A stretch of DNA of 17,344 nt from CAWUIH01 sp963922495 (GCA_963922495.1 CAWUIH010000032.1:1-17344); one strand, 5' to 3'; positions 1 through 8,400 are shown, counted from the stretch's first letter. The notes: a model not told the origin generated them from the letters alone. Translations and numbers: made by a program.

Positions 1-2
1 AC

Positions 3-245
3 CCGCAACACAAACGCTATACCAATCCATCGGAAAAGCGGAATTTATGGGATACAGAGCGGATACGGATGGAAACAGCAACCCTCCCAACTGAGCAAGA
101 ATCAATTACCCCACCGCAAGCGAACGAGGTAATTGATTCATTCATAATAAATAAACCCGTATTTACTAATACTGGAGGTATGGTGTCACTCAATGCGATT
201 GATGATTCTTCCAATTCACAAAAGGATATTAGAAGTATCGTGTAG
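3..245 (+). CDS. C-terminal end of an unrecognised protein, cut by the window edge
   Basis: Frame 3 is open from the first bases to a TAG at 243-245, giving about 80 residues with no start in the window, so this is the 3' part of a longer gene. The peptide is polar and looks like a disordered tail, with no motif I recognise. Its last residues (VSL, then NSQKDIRSIV) loosely resemble the tail of the membrane protein ending at 5794 (VSL, then NSQNDSRVSYQ). It could therefore be the end of a related gene, but the similarity is weak. The minus-strand ORF over the same bases looks like its shadow. It is followed by 211 bases without a convincing gene. Confidence 0.5.
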   Translation, partial: PQHKRYTNPSEKRNLWDTERIRMETATLPTEQESITPPQANEVIDSFIINKPVFTNTGGMVSLNAIDDSSNSQKDIRSIV

Positions 246-308
246 AAATCCGTGCTATTCATATAATGTGCTTAATAGAAATCGGGATGCGTTACCATGA
301 TATGACCA

Positions 309-338
309 TTGACGTTTAACTGAACAATAATTTATTAA
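309..338 (+). promoter_or_regulatory. Possible sigma-70 promoter for the coiled-coil gene
   Basis: TTGACG at 309-314 matches five of six bases of the -35 consensus. After 18 bases comes TATTAA at 333-338, which matches four of six of the -10 consensus. It lies about 120 bases upstream of the chosen ATG at 457, in the only substantial non-coding stretch on this side. The match is modest and the DNA is AT-rich, so chance is possible. Confidence 0.3.
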
Positions 339-456
339 GTGACGATTAAATATCGTTGCTTTGTATTTATCCCCCTATACCCCGTATTGTGTGGTACGTA
401 AAAACACGGTAGCTTACTTATTAACAATACAATTAATGTTGATGATAGGAAATTCC

Positions 457-1293
457 ATGACTGGCAAAATTCCAATTCGATTCAAAGAAACTGAAGCCTC
501 CAAACGGTTTGAACACTCTTTCCAACAACAGTGGGATTCGATGGTATCAAAACAGGCAAAAGCATTATACGAATATGATATTGAAGCGCGTGAACGCGCA
601 GCTGACGAAGCCGTGCGCCTGGGTGATGAAGCCATGCGACGGGGCGAGGAAGCCATACGACGGGGCGAGGAAGCTATGCGACGCGGTGAGGAAGCCATGC
701 GACGCGGTGAGGAAGCCATGCGACGTGCTCGGGAGGCCAAGCGTCGTGCGGAGATTGCTCGGCACGACGCCGATGAGATGGAGCGCAAAGCTGATGAGAT
801 GGAGCGATTAGCCGATGAAGCCGAAGCTTATCGAGACAAGATGCTTCGTCAAGAAAATGAAATCCAAGAAAAGGTACATCAAGCTGAAGTAGAGCTGGAG
901 CGGGTGTTACGATATCACCGTGAAGTACTCGGTAATCATTATGTTGCTGATTTGCGAGACCTTGAAAACCCAAGACTGATATATAAGGGCCCATGGCCAC
1001 CCAATCCCCCGGTTCAATCGCAGCCGACAGTCATGGTAACTAAGAATAACGATTTTCAACCTGTAGAAGAACCATCACCGCACTGGTTAGTGACATATGG
1101 GGGTACGATTGGGCAATACTTAGTCGCGCTATGGACCGCAATTGTCGCGTGGTATCACCGACACGCTGGCCGCACTGCTGTAGTCACCACCGACGTCACG
1201 AATCTTCACCGACTTCAGGCAGTACCATCAACAGTGGTGGATCCAGAGGCACCGGTCTCTGTCACACCCACTATTCCCCAAGGGGCAGTATAA
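457..1293 (+). CDS. Heptad-repeat coiled-coil protein with C-terminal hydrophobic segment
   Basis: This 278-residue protein has no family I can name. The frame is open from a TTG at 361, but the ATG at 457 is preferred because AGGA (447-450) lies six bases before it. Residues about 40-158 form a charged coiled coil; within it, residues 50-98 are seven tandem heptads of the type EEAMRRG. After a proline-rich linker (about 180-205), residues about 211-233 are hydrophobic and could be one membrane segment, followed by a polar tail. The next gene starts 70 bases downstream on the same strand with its own good ribosome binding site, so the two are probably co-transcribed. Both combine coiled coil with membrane segments, suggesting a shared structural role at the membrane, but this is inference. 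A minus-strand ORF here (414-788) is an artefact of the repeat. Confidence 0.8.
   Translation: MTGKIPIRFKETEASKRFEHSFQQQWDSMVSKQAKALYEYDIEARERAADEAVRLGDEAMRRGEEAIRRGEEAMRRGEEAMRRGEEAMRRAREAKRRAEIARHDADEMERKADEMERLADEAEAYRDKMLRQENEIQEKVHQAEVELERVLRYHREVLGNHYVADLRDLENPRLIYKGPWPPNPPVQSQPTVMVTKNNDFQPVEEPSPHWLVTYGGTIGQYLVALWTAIVAWYHRHAGRTAVVTTDVTNLHRLQAVPSTVVDPEAPVSVTPTIPQGAV
604..750 (+). repeat. Seven tandem 21-bp units encoding heptads
   Basis: Units begin at 604, 625, 646, 667, 688, 709 and 730. The central ones (646-729) are almost identical, built on GAGGAAGCCATGCGACGCGG plus one base; the outer ones are diverged. Each unit encodes one coiled-coil heptad, so gain or loss of a unit keeps both the reading frame and the heptad register. 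Confidence 0.9.
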
Positions 1294-1363
1294 TTTTCGA
1301 TCGATTTTTTCATGATACTCTCGCAACGACCCTGTTCCCATTCCCAATCATAGGAGACACAAT

Positions 1364-4300
1364 ATGTTTGAAGGTACAACATCACCACGCGTGACAAACC
1401 CATCCGATAAAAAACAAGAAGCGGATCGCAAGCATCAAACAGAAAATACGATAGAAAATTTACCCAATGATGCCAATATTGAGCAGCGAGAAGCGGCGAT
1501 TGAGGAGAAAGCAAGATCAGGGTTGCGGCGACAAGTCGAAGGTCAAGAAATGGAGCAGAGAGGCCAGACTGAAGAAGTAATAGGATACGGTAAAGAAGAA
1601 AAAGGACAGGCCAAGGAAGAAAAAGGGCGAGTTGAGACAGGGAAATCAACGATTGAGGAAGAACAACAAAACCGCCGTCGAGCGATAGGCGCTAATCGTC
1701 ACCACGTAGGTGCTAATCACCACCAAATAGCGGTTCGTGATACGAAGAGAAGCAAACAAGCTCAAGACTATAGCCATAAAAAATTTGGAGCCCTTGCACA
1801 ATTAACCGACCAACTCAGCGCCAACACAACACACAAAACGTCGGTTGCCGATGCAAAAGCAAAGCCTGATACGGAGACCCAACTTAAGCTAATGGCCAAA
1901 GAACTCCAGCAACTGTCTGATTGGACCGAGCAGAGGATGATGGGGGATCGTAAGGAGAGAAATACGCAAAGTGAAAATAAAGAAAATGCCCAATACTCAC
2001 AACGACTGAATGAATTGGCTGAAACAGGGAGTTACCAGGAATTGGATAAATTCTTAGCTGAATCGAAAACGATCTCATCGGTACGCAGAGACGCAAAAGC
2101 AGCAACAGACGCGATAGGCAATGCCGAGGAGGCTTTGCAGCATGCCCAGCAAGCGAAGGCCAGTGAGAACGAGGCTACTGAGAATGTACAGTTTGCTGAG
2201 CAGAAGCGTAAGCAAGCAACAACACAACTCGAAATCGTACGAAGGAAATTGAACAGAGCAGAAAATCGGGTGAACGCAGCACACTATCAGGCTCTAAGTA
2301 GCCAACGCAAAGCAAATGAAGCGAAGAAAAACACAATAAAGGCAAAACAGAGCATAGCAGACCTGGAGCAGAAAGTAAGGGGTAAAGAAGATAATGCGTT
2401 GCAGACAGCGAGACAGACTGTATTGGATGCAGAACATTGGGAGAAGGATGCACAGCAGAAGGTAGCGGACGCGAAAGAGCAGTTAACGAAAGCGACAGAA
2501 AAGCAACATAATGCTGAAAAAAACGTAACTATGGCGAAAGACGCCGTTCGCGCTGCAAAAAGAGAGGAAGATCAGGCGAAAGCTGCCCTCAAGGCAGCGA
2601 AAGCCAAAACACGTCATGCAATGCAAAACGCACACAACGCCATCAAAACCGCCAAAGAAGCGGCAGAAAGACTAGTGGGTGAAGCTTGGAAGGCTCCAGA
2701 TTCTGATCGCTCACTGCCATGGACGAGCTGGCTCGCTGCCCACGCACCGGAATGGCAACAAGTGATGGAAGAGATACTTTATAAGAAATTGGGTAGGCTA
2801 ACCAGCGACGATGAAGTGAGCGATCAGGTAGAACGTGAACGAGAAAATATCCGTCATGAAAATTGTATCGCATTAATTAAAAAAATCCAATCCACCCTGG
2901 CCGCTCACGGTGTCGAGGTGGCGGGGATCGCCAACCATGATTTGATGGTATACGATGACAGTGACGACGCCATCACACTGACAGCGGGCCAGTACCTCAA
3001 ATTTGTTCCCAATCCCAAACAAACAGCCTGGATCGATGTACACTTGTTGTCGGTTTTTGACACCCAAAAACCACCCGAGTGCGTGGACGGGCTGCTCAAC
3101 ATTTTTGAGCGGACACGCGCACACGGCTTAAATGGTGTGATTTTGGGTAATACGCTGTTTCAAACGGAAGTATTGAGTCTATTCGAGTATCTGACACGTC
3201 AACCGCTGCCCGGTGAGGGGCGTTACGTGCTACTCGGCACGACGCTCATGACCCTGGCAGCTGCCAGTGCTGCGGCCACCGCGATGTATCAGTATCACTT
3301 GCTGAATGCAGCATCCCGTGAACTGCCCGCTTTCTTCAATCTCAAGACGATGTGGGCCATGTTGAGTGGCGGTGCTGGCTTAAATTTACTGCGCTCCGAA
3401 CTGTTGAATTTCTATGCCGCACTGCGCTTGGTCGGGGTATCCGATTCCCTGAATGTCAGCAACTTGGTGCGCTACAACCTCGGATGGAATATTCCGCTCG
3501 TACTCTTAAGTACCCTGGCATTAACCATTGCTGAGAGTGCCGTCTACATCGAGGGGATTAGCGCCACCACCGGCTCCCACTTCGCTGGGTATCTAATCGG
3601 CATTGCCGCTGCCCTCACCAAAACGTCCTTGATCGGGGGCTATCAGTTGGCCAATTCGTTTTATCAAGATTTCTTGCAAGAGGACTTTATCTTTCTGCGA
3701 AAGCACCAATCCACCACGGTAGCGGATCGCTTCGCTCCTCTGTTTGCTGCTATGAACAATACATTCGTACTGGGCTGCTTGGCCGGTGAATTTCTGCTCT
3801 TTTGGTACGAAATCTTTGAACTGATGGAAAGTTGGGCGAAGGGTGAAGAAGGATTCCGCGAGCAACTCGGTCGTGTCATAGCCACCGGCATCACCACCTT
3901 TATGGGCTTATTGTTTTTACTCGAAAAAGGCTTGCCGATTAAGAAAGCCCTGTATAGGCTTTATGATAATTTTTCATTGCGTCCGGCAGAGGATAATGAT
4001 TCAGTAGAGGATAATGATTCGGCAGAGGATAATGATTCAGCAGAAGATAATGATTCTTATTACAAATCCGTTGCAAACTACCTCGTCACCGCGACGACAT
4101 TTTTGTTGACCTTACCCGTTGCCCAGTGGGTCATGATCCAACAAACCAACGAAAAATTTTGGGGATTATCGGGAGAAAGTACCGACACCGCGGAGCAGCT
4201 CAGTATCATTGGAGCTACTTTGAATGCGGTAATAACCTACGCCATCCTGCAATTTGCATTATTTCAATCATCCCGTGCCTTCCTACTGGGTCTACCAGAG

Positions 4301-5794
4301 CGAGTCAAACGGTGGTGGCACAAAGAAACCACAAAGCCGGCATTCACCGCAGTGCATGCCCCACAGCCACCGGTGGGTGCACCCTCGTTTCATTGGGGCA
4401 GTTTGCAACGCATCTTCATATTTGCGGCGACGGTGGTGACGCCACTGATTGCCAGTGACCTACTGCGAACGCGAGATATTGCTAAAGACGAAGACGATTA
4501 TTATCACGAACACGGCAAATTTTCGGATGACACTTACCAATTTTTCCCGAGCGATCTGATCATCGGATTGTTCGTTGTTTTCAGTGTGCTGTTGTCGGTC
4601 GGCTATCTTCGCAACTATTATGTACTCTTCCCGAAGTTACGGCGGTGTTTCCGCTCGTATCAAGACAACCGGTTTCTGTTTCACCACATCGTGGAAGGTC
4701 CTTACGACGCAACACGTAATGCAAGTAATGACTATCAATACGTGTTTATTACGGCGACGGAAAAAACGGGATCTGATGAGGCGAAGATTCCCGGCTACGA
4801 GATCGAGTATCGTGATCCACCGGCACATTCGCACGGCACTGTGGATGAAAAAAGCCACTCGACGACATCGCCAGCAAAGAAGAATCTACCTCTATTTGTC
4901 CCATTGAGCGAGGTACCTAATGACATTATCAATGCACTGAGAGGACATCAAGAAGGAAATGGACAAAGCGGGCAATTACCCAATTATCACGAGGATGCGA
5001 AAGTACCCCCGAGTCACCACCATCCCGATGAGGGAAAGGATACGAAACACGCACCGCAAACCCAACAAACTGAGGACGTATCAACTACCCACGAGGGCGA
5101 CGCTAACGTGCCGCCACCCAATGAATTACCGTCGTTCAATTTGACAAGCAGTGTGCCTGGTATGGGATCGGATCTACAAGACAAACACGAGGCCGCTATC
5201 GTCGAATTTGTCAATGCACAAATTGATCGCAAACGAGACGTTAAGCGCGATGGGATTCTCATCGGACCCGGGATGGCGATCAGTCTGTTTGGCGTGAGTC
5301 TCTACGTGATCGTGAACCTTTGGTTGAGTGATTCCGACTGGCACTTTGAAAGCTCGCATACTCTGCCTTTTTACCGATTATTGACAGCCATTGTATTTGC
5401 GGGTGCATTGGAAGGGTTTTTTGGGGTGCGTGCCACACCCGATCAGCAAAAAGAAGAGCAAGCCTTTGTGCTTCACATATTGCAGGCGCCAAATGCACGC
5501 ACCGCACCGCCTGCAAGCGGGGTTAAAAAGACATTGGATCAGTTCGGTGAGTGGATTTGGTGGGCAGGCGCTGTCGGGTATCGTTTTACCTGCGACTGGA
5601 GTCGGCTGGGCGTGTTGTTTTCCTCGGAACACCGTAATAACTGCGGAGCAACCCGTGTGTCACTGGCTGAAAATAATTTCACACTGAGTCGTGTTACAAG
5701 AAATAGTCAAAACGATAGTCGAGTATCGTATCAACCACTGAGGAGCGGCAATGACAACCTATCGTCAAGTAGAGGGAGTGTATTGAGTCAGTAG
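1364..5794 (+). CDS. Giant coiled-coil and multi-pass membrane protein, unrecognised
   Basis: This 1476-residue protein starts at an ATG with AGGAG seven bases upstream (1352-1356). Residues about 35-440 are a very charged, Ala/Lys/Glu/Gln-rich region dominated by predicted coiled coil, with a short imperfect repeat GANRHHVGANHHQ at 109-121. Residues about 450-610 look globular and soluble. About 11 hydrophobic segments follow, near 621-643, 708-727, 739-760, 797-818, 836-856, 902-924, 945-970, 1016-1035, 1064-1085, 1297-1319 and 1335-1353. A four-unit EDNDS repeat lies in the loop at 875-898, and a long His/Pro-rich hydrophilic loop spans about 1090-1290. There is no N-terminal signal peptide; the first membrane segment would act as the signal. 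I see no enzyme motif. It is probably an inner-membrane or vacuole-facing protein; transport, tethering and effector roles are all possible. It follows the heptad-repeat gene in a likely operon. Confidence 0.85.
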   Translation: MFEGTTSPRVTNPSDKKQEADRKHQTENTIENLPNDANIEQREAAIEEKARSGLRRQVEGQEMEQRGQTEEVIGYGKEEKGQAKEEKGRVETGKSTIEEEQQNRRRAIGANRHHVGANHHQIAVRDTKRSKQAQDYSHKKFGALAQLTDQLSANTTHKTSVADAKAKPDTETQLKLMAKELQQLSDWTEQRMMGDRKERNTQSENKENAQYSQRLNELAETGSYQELDKFLAESKTISSVRRDAKAATDAIGNAEEALQHAQQAKASENEATENVQFAEQKRKQATTQLEIVRRKLNRAENRVNAAHYQALSSQRKANEAKKNTIKAKQSIADLEQKVRGKEDNALQTARQTVLDAEHWEKDAQQKVADAKEQLTKATEKQHNAEKNVTMAKDAVRAAKREEDQAKAALKAAKAKTRHAMQNAHNAIKTAKEAAERLVGEAWKAPDSDRSLPWTSWLAAHAPEWQQVMEEILYKKLGRLTSDDEVSDQVERERENIRHENCIALIKKIQSTLAAHGVEVAGIANHDLMVYDDSDDAITLTAGQYLKFVPNPKQTAWIDVHLLSVFDTQKPPECVDGLLNIFERTRAHGLNGVILGNTLFQTEVLSLFEYLTRQPLPGEGRYVLLGTTLMTLAAASAAATAMYQYHLLNAASRELPAFFNLKTMWAMLSGGAGLNLLRSELLNFYAALRLVGVSDSLNVSNLVRYNLGWNIPLVLLSTLALTIAESAVYIEGISATTGSHFAGYLIGIAAALTKTSLIGGYQLANSFYQDFLQEDFIFLRKHQSTTVADRFAPLFAAMNNTFVLGCLAGEFLLFWYEIFELMESWAKGEEGFREQLGRVIATGITTFMGLLFLLEKGLPIKKALYRLYDNFSLRPAEDNDSVEDNDSAEDNDSAEDNDSYYKSVANYLVTATTFLLTLPVAQWVMIQQTNEKFWGLSGESTDTAEQLSIIGATLNAVITYAILQFALFQSSRAFLLGLPERVKRWWHKETTKPAFTAVHAPQPPVGAPSFHWGSLQRIFIFAATVVTPLIASDLLRTRDIAKDEDDYYHEHGKFSDDTYQFFPSDLIIGLFVVFSVLLSVGYLRNYYVLFPKLRRCFRSYQDNRFLFHHIVEGPYDATRNASNDYQYVFITATEKTGSDEAKIPGYEIEYRDPPAHSHGTVDEKSHSTTSPAKKNLPLFVPLSEVPNDIINALRGHQEGNGQSGQLPNYHEDAKVPPSHHHPDEGKDTKHAPQTQQTEDVSTTHEGDANVPPPNELPSFNLTSSVPGMGSDLQDKHEAAIVEFVNAQIDRKRDVKRDGILIGPGMAISLFGVSLYVIVNLWLSDSDWHFESSHTLPFYRLLTAIVFAGALEGFFGVRATPDQQKEEQAFVLHILQAPNARTAPPASGVKKTLDQFGEWIWWAGAVGYRFTCDWSRLGVLFSSEHRNNCGATRVSLAENNFTLSRVTRNSQNDSRVSYQPLRSGNDNLSSSRGSVLSQ
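3986..4057 (+). repeat. Four tandem 18-bp units in the membrane-protein gene
   Basis: Four units of the form GCAGAGGATAATGATTCA encode AEDNDS, VEDNDS, AEDNDS, AEDNDS (residues 875-898), in a hydrophilic loop between two membrane segments. The units differ at only a few bases, so the expansion is recent, and its length keeps the frame. Confidence 0.9.
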
Positions 5795-6089
5795 TATTTC
5801 ACCACAGGCTTGAGCTGTAGTACCTACTTAACGGCATATATAACGCATCCAAATTTTACACACTATCAATCAGGGAGTTAACGGTTTTCTTTTTGTGGTT
5901 GTTGATGTTATTTTATGAACAATTGGGTGAATGTTGATACTATTTTTCGGGCTAAGTGTGTGGGTTTTATTGAGGGGGCGGTTTTGATATGATCATAGTG
6001 ATGAGTATCGTATCCTTTGCAAAAGTCGACACAATAGTATGATGGCCATGGATACGATGATTTGACCGATTCTCAACTGGAAAACACGC
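5795..6089. other. Intergenic stretch without a gene
   Basis: These 295 bases lie between two plus-strand genes. I see no convincing ORF, RNA gene or strong terminator hairpin. The only clear element is a perfect 10-bp palindrome TATGATCATA at 5988-5997, about 90 bases before the next start codon. It could be an operator or contain a -10 element (TATGAT), but no well-spaced -35 is visible. Confidence 0.5.
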
Positions 6090-6524
6090 ATGGCCCGACC
6101 ACAGAAAAAAGATCCGATACCGTTTGACACGTTAAGTTATGCCAAAAAACTGATGGCGGCGGGTTTCACCCAAGAACAAGCCGAAGTGCAGGCAGAAACA
6201 TTTCTGTCGATTGTCCAAGATCAATTGGTGAGCAAACGGGATCTAAAAGAAGTTGAAAAAACACTTGAGCTCAAGATTGAAACGGTCCGAAAAGAGCTCA
6301 CCACTGAAATTGAAACAGTCAAAAAAGACTTGAAAGAAGTTGAAAAAACTCTTGAACTCAAAATTGAAAACGTTAGAAAAGAATTGAAAGTGGATATTGA
6401 AAAAGTGCGTGTTGAAATTGAAGTGGTGAAACGGGATTTAAAGATTTGGTTTGGGGGGATGTTGTTTGCCGCGGTGGCGGCGTTATCGGGGATCATGACG
6501 TTGATTGCCCACGTGTCCCATTGA
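6090..6524 (+). CDS. DUF1640 (CCDC90-like) coiled-coil protein with C-terminal membrane anchor
   Basis: This 144-residue protein matches the DUF1640 pattern. The N-terminal part has the FDTLSYAKKLMAAGFTQEQA type of sequence (residues 12-31) and is followed by a Lys/Glu-rich coiled coil (about 48-118) and one membrane segment (about 120-141). In eukaryotes, related CCDC90/MCUR1 proteins are mitochondrial membrane scaffolds; bacterial members are of unknown role and are common in gammaproteobacteria. The coiled coil contains a 29-residue internal duplication starting at D51 and D80. The ribosome binding site before the ATG is weak (only GGAAAA-like bases), but the family N-terminus fits this start. 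It stands alone on the plus strand and converges with the YecA-like gene. The family call is fairly secure; the function is unknown. Confidence 0.85.
   Translation: MARPQKKDPIPFDTLSYAKKLMAAGFTQEQAEVQAETFLSIVQDQLVSKRDLKEVEKTLELKIETVRKELTTEIETVKKDLKEVEKTLELKIENVRKELKVDIEKVRVEIEVVKRDLKIWFGGMLFAAVAALSGIMTLIAHVSH
6240..6413 (+). repeat. Two 87-bp direct repeats inside the DUF1640 gene
   Basis: The copies start at 6240 and 6327. Both encode DLKEVEKTLELKIE followed by a V-R-K-E-L block, with mostly synonymous or conservative differences. The 29-residue period lengthens the coiled coil by about four heptads while keeping the frame. Confidence 0.8.
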
Positions 6525-6653
6525 GGGGTGGTCTGCTTTTTGCCCACTATTACTGGGATTGATAATCAAATTTATCAGCGCTATTTATGATAGGGCAGAA
6601 TCTCGTGTGAAGTGCAACACTATTTCAGCTAAGTGTTTGATAGCTTCTTCCAG

Positions 6654-6675
6654 ATTATCCTCTCTTGTGGATAAT
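6654..6675. repeat. Inverted repeat between convergent genes
   Basis: ATTATCC (6654-6660) and GGATAAT (6669-6675) form a perfect 7-bp stem with an 8-base loop, just beyond the stop of the minus-strand YecA-like gene. A second AT-rich stem, TGATAA/TTATCA, lies at 6560-6577. Neither is followed by a clear T-run, so a bidirectional terminator is only a possibility. Confidence 0.3.
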
Positions 6676-6689
6676 TCGTCAAAACCTTG

Positions 6690-7364
6690 TTAGTGAATGG
6701 TTTCCTCGATTTCATCTCTCAGACAGCACTTTTTATATTTCTTTCCACTACCACAATAGCATGGCTCATTACGGCCCAGTTTATATTTTTTTGTCCGCAA
6801 CCGCTCTCTTGCATCAAAACCCATGTTATAGATACTTTGTGCCAGGCTAGGAATATTCATTGCCAATTCTGTGAGCTCTTCATCAGTCAGTGAACCTTTG
6901 TCATCCGTTTCTATGACCCCACCAAAAAATGCTATGGGCATGGAGTATTCGTATTGTTCTTTTAACCAAACAGATGAACTCAGCTCCATACCCTGACAAT
7001 AACCAGAGCACCACTGGATAATACTTTCTGTTGACCCTTCATGCCAATTCACAGTCGTTTTCATGGACTCTAGAAATACCGGCTTAAATTTATCATCATA
7101 CAATTGCATAGCAATTTTGTTATGTACAGTGAATAACGCTTGTAACAACTCATGAGTTGAATCAATTTCATTGATAGTTGACTCATCCATAAATAATTTT
7201 ACCCAATCTTGAGTGGGAACGTGTTCTTTACCGCTAAGGACAGCAGTAAAAATACCGCAAGTATAATTAATCGGAAGTGCAATCCGATGCTTTTTAAATG
7301 CTGTGTTAAGAATGATTAAACAACTCCAATCATTCCACTCCTTATCTTTAATGGCCAAGTTCAT
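6690..7364 (-). CDS. UPF0149/YecA-like protein with SEC-C metal-binding tail
   Basis: This 224-residue protein has the features of the UPF0149 family. These are a helical N-terminal part (CGIFTAVLSGKEHVPTQDW, residues 36-54), the block GYCQGMELSSSVW near residues 121-133, and a C-terminal SEC-C motif GRNEPCYCGSGKKYKKCC (197-214). In that motif C202, C204, C213 and C214 are the expected zinc ligands. SEC-C tails also occur in SecA and in many small proteins, where they bind metal and partner proteins; the exact role of this gene is unknown. On the minus strand the ATG at 7364 has AGAGAGG a few bases upstream. That signal and the first 17 coding bases lie inside the end of the IS30 transposase frame, so its original upstream region has probably been replaced by the insertion. 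The protein itself looks complete. Confidence 0.85.
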   Translation of the reverse strand: MNLAIKDKEWNDWSCLIILNTAFKKHRIALPINYTCGIFTAVLSGKEHVPTQDWVKLFMDESTINEIDSTHELLQALFTVHNKIAMQLYDDKFKPVFLESMKTTVNWHEGSTESIIQWCSGYCQGMELSSSVWLKEQYEYSMPIAFFGGVIETDDKGSLTDEELTELAMNIPSLAQSIYNMGFDARERLRTKKYKLGRNEPCYCGSGKKYKKCCLRDEIEETIH

Positions 7365-8349
7365 TTATATAACCTCTCTGACGGTCAAAAACCATTTGCG
7401 GTGAGTCGTAATCTAGACACAACATGGGTCTTGCATTGATCGATTTTAAAATCAAATCAATATCAGACTGTGCGATAGAAATTATGTCACAATCGCGTTG
7501 ATAGACTGTCCTTAAAACCCCGTTCCTATTTTCAATACCGCCCTTTTCTTGAGGACTTGCCGGTGTGCAAAAATAAACTTCCGTATCAAGACAAGCTTTT
7601 ACTGAAGCAAAATCGGCAAACTCACTGCCTTGATCAAATGTTATCGATAGCACATGCTGTTTAAGCCTTTTTAACGCGGTAACTATCGCCATGGCAGTTG
7701 GTTTTGCTTGCTTGTTATCATTTCTGATCGCTAACAAAAAACGACTTTGACGTTCCACTAACGTGATCAAATTGACTTTAACTCCTTTGGAAAAAACCAT
7801 CAGGTCGCACTCCCAATGACCAAATTCCTCCCGATTATTAACGGCTTGTGAGCGTTTGGAAATAGAGTATTCCGACATTATACGCTTTTTACGGCATCCA
7901 TGCTTGACTCTTGTGCGTCTCTTACGACGCAAATAGGGTGTCAATTCATGACGTAAGGTCCAATGGCTATAAATAAAGCGATAAATAGTTTCATGTGTGA
8001 TAGCGGGCAAATGCGGTTCATGGTGCTTGAGCTGCCATTCTATTTGCCAGGGAGACCATCGACCCCTTAATTTGCTACAGACAAATTCTCGTAAGGTTTG
8101 ATTTTTCTCAAGTTTAGAGGGCCTATCTCTACGCTTTAAATACTTTTTATTTGCTCGATAGGGACAATAATAGGTTACGGTTTTATAATGTCGCTTATTT
8201 GTGCAAAGGTTACGTTTGATTTCCCGGTAGATCGTTGAAACATGCACACCAAGATGTTTCGCTATAACGGATTTTTTAATCCGCTGCTCAAGCATTCGGC
8301 TCATAATCCCACGCTGTATTACATTTAAGTGACTATAATTCTTACCCAT
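7348..8349 (-). CDS. IS30-family transposase
   Basis: This 333-residue DDE transposase catalyses cut and transfer of its insertion sequence. The N-terminal helix-turn-helix (about residues 20-47, including VIAKHLGVHVSTIYREIKRN) is typical of IS30. The catalytic triad is present: D182 (HWECDLM), D239 (ITFDQGSEF) and E273 (GGIENRN), giving the usual DD33E spacing. The frame is intact, so the enzyme may be active. The tail after VFDRQRG may read out of the element into neighbouring DNA, because the last 17 bases overlap the YecA-like gene. I could not identify a convincing pair of terminal inverted repeats, so the element's ends are undefined and the right end may be lost. The gene follows the OTU operon on the same strand. 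Confidence 0.93.
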   Translation of the reverse strand: MGKNYSHLNVIQRGIMSRMLEQRIKKSVIAKHLGVHVSTIYREIKRNLCTNKRHYKTVTYYCPYRANKKYLKRRDRPSKLEKNQTLREFVCSKLRGRWSPWQIEWQLKHHEPHLPAITHETIYRFIYSHWTLRHELTPYLRRKRRTRVKHGCRKKRIMSEYSISKRSQAVNNREEFGHWECDLMVFSKGVKVNLITLVERQSRFLLAIRNDNKQAKPTAMAIVTALKRLKQHVLSITFDQGSEFADFASVKACLDTEVYFCTPASPQEKGGIENRNGVLRTVYQRDCDIISIAQSDIDLILKSINARPMLCLDYDSPQMVFDRQRGYINELGH

Positions 8350-8384
8350 CCTTGTTGACCTCTTATGTTAATAAGCTGAATTAT

Positions 8385-8400
8385 AGTGCGTTTTCGCACT
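8385..8400. repeat. Perfect 6-bp stem hairpin between OTU gene and IS30
   Basis: AGTGCG (8385-8390), loop TTTT, and CGCACT (8395-8400) form a perfect stem upstream of the transposase and just past the stop of the ankyrin-patatin-OTU gene. It lacks a following T-run on either strand, so it is not a standard intrinsic terminator. It may be an insertion-sequence end or an insertion target. Confidence 0.5.

Larger units (their letters stand above)
7348..8400 (-). mobile_element. IS30-family insertion sequence, boundaries approximate
   Basis: The element is defined by its single transposase gene. The upstream limit is set arbitrarily at the perfect hairpin AGTGCG-TTTT-CGCACT (8385-8400), which could be part of the terminal repeat. 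No matching sequence is visible near the other end, where the YecA-like gene begins at once. Target-site duplications could not be recognised. Confidence 0.45.

Noticed and set aside
361..456. Upstream TTG-initiated extension of the coiled-coil gene
   Set aside because: The ATG at 457 has a well-spaced AGGA, and the extension has no clear signal-peptide structure or ribosome binding site.
604..750. Regular repeats considered as a CRISPR array
   Set aside because: The units are contiguous with no spacers and lie in frame within a coding region.
414..788. Minus-strand ORF of 124 residues rich in Arg/Ser/Ala repeats
   Set aside because: It is the reverse reading of the heptad repeat tract in the coiled-coil gene; its regularity comes from the 21-bp repeat, and the plus-strand frame has the better start and natural composition.
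8385..8400. Hairpin considered as a transcription terminator for the OTU operon
   Set aside because: The stem is perfect but no T-run follows on the minus strand, so it does not fit an intrinsic terminator.
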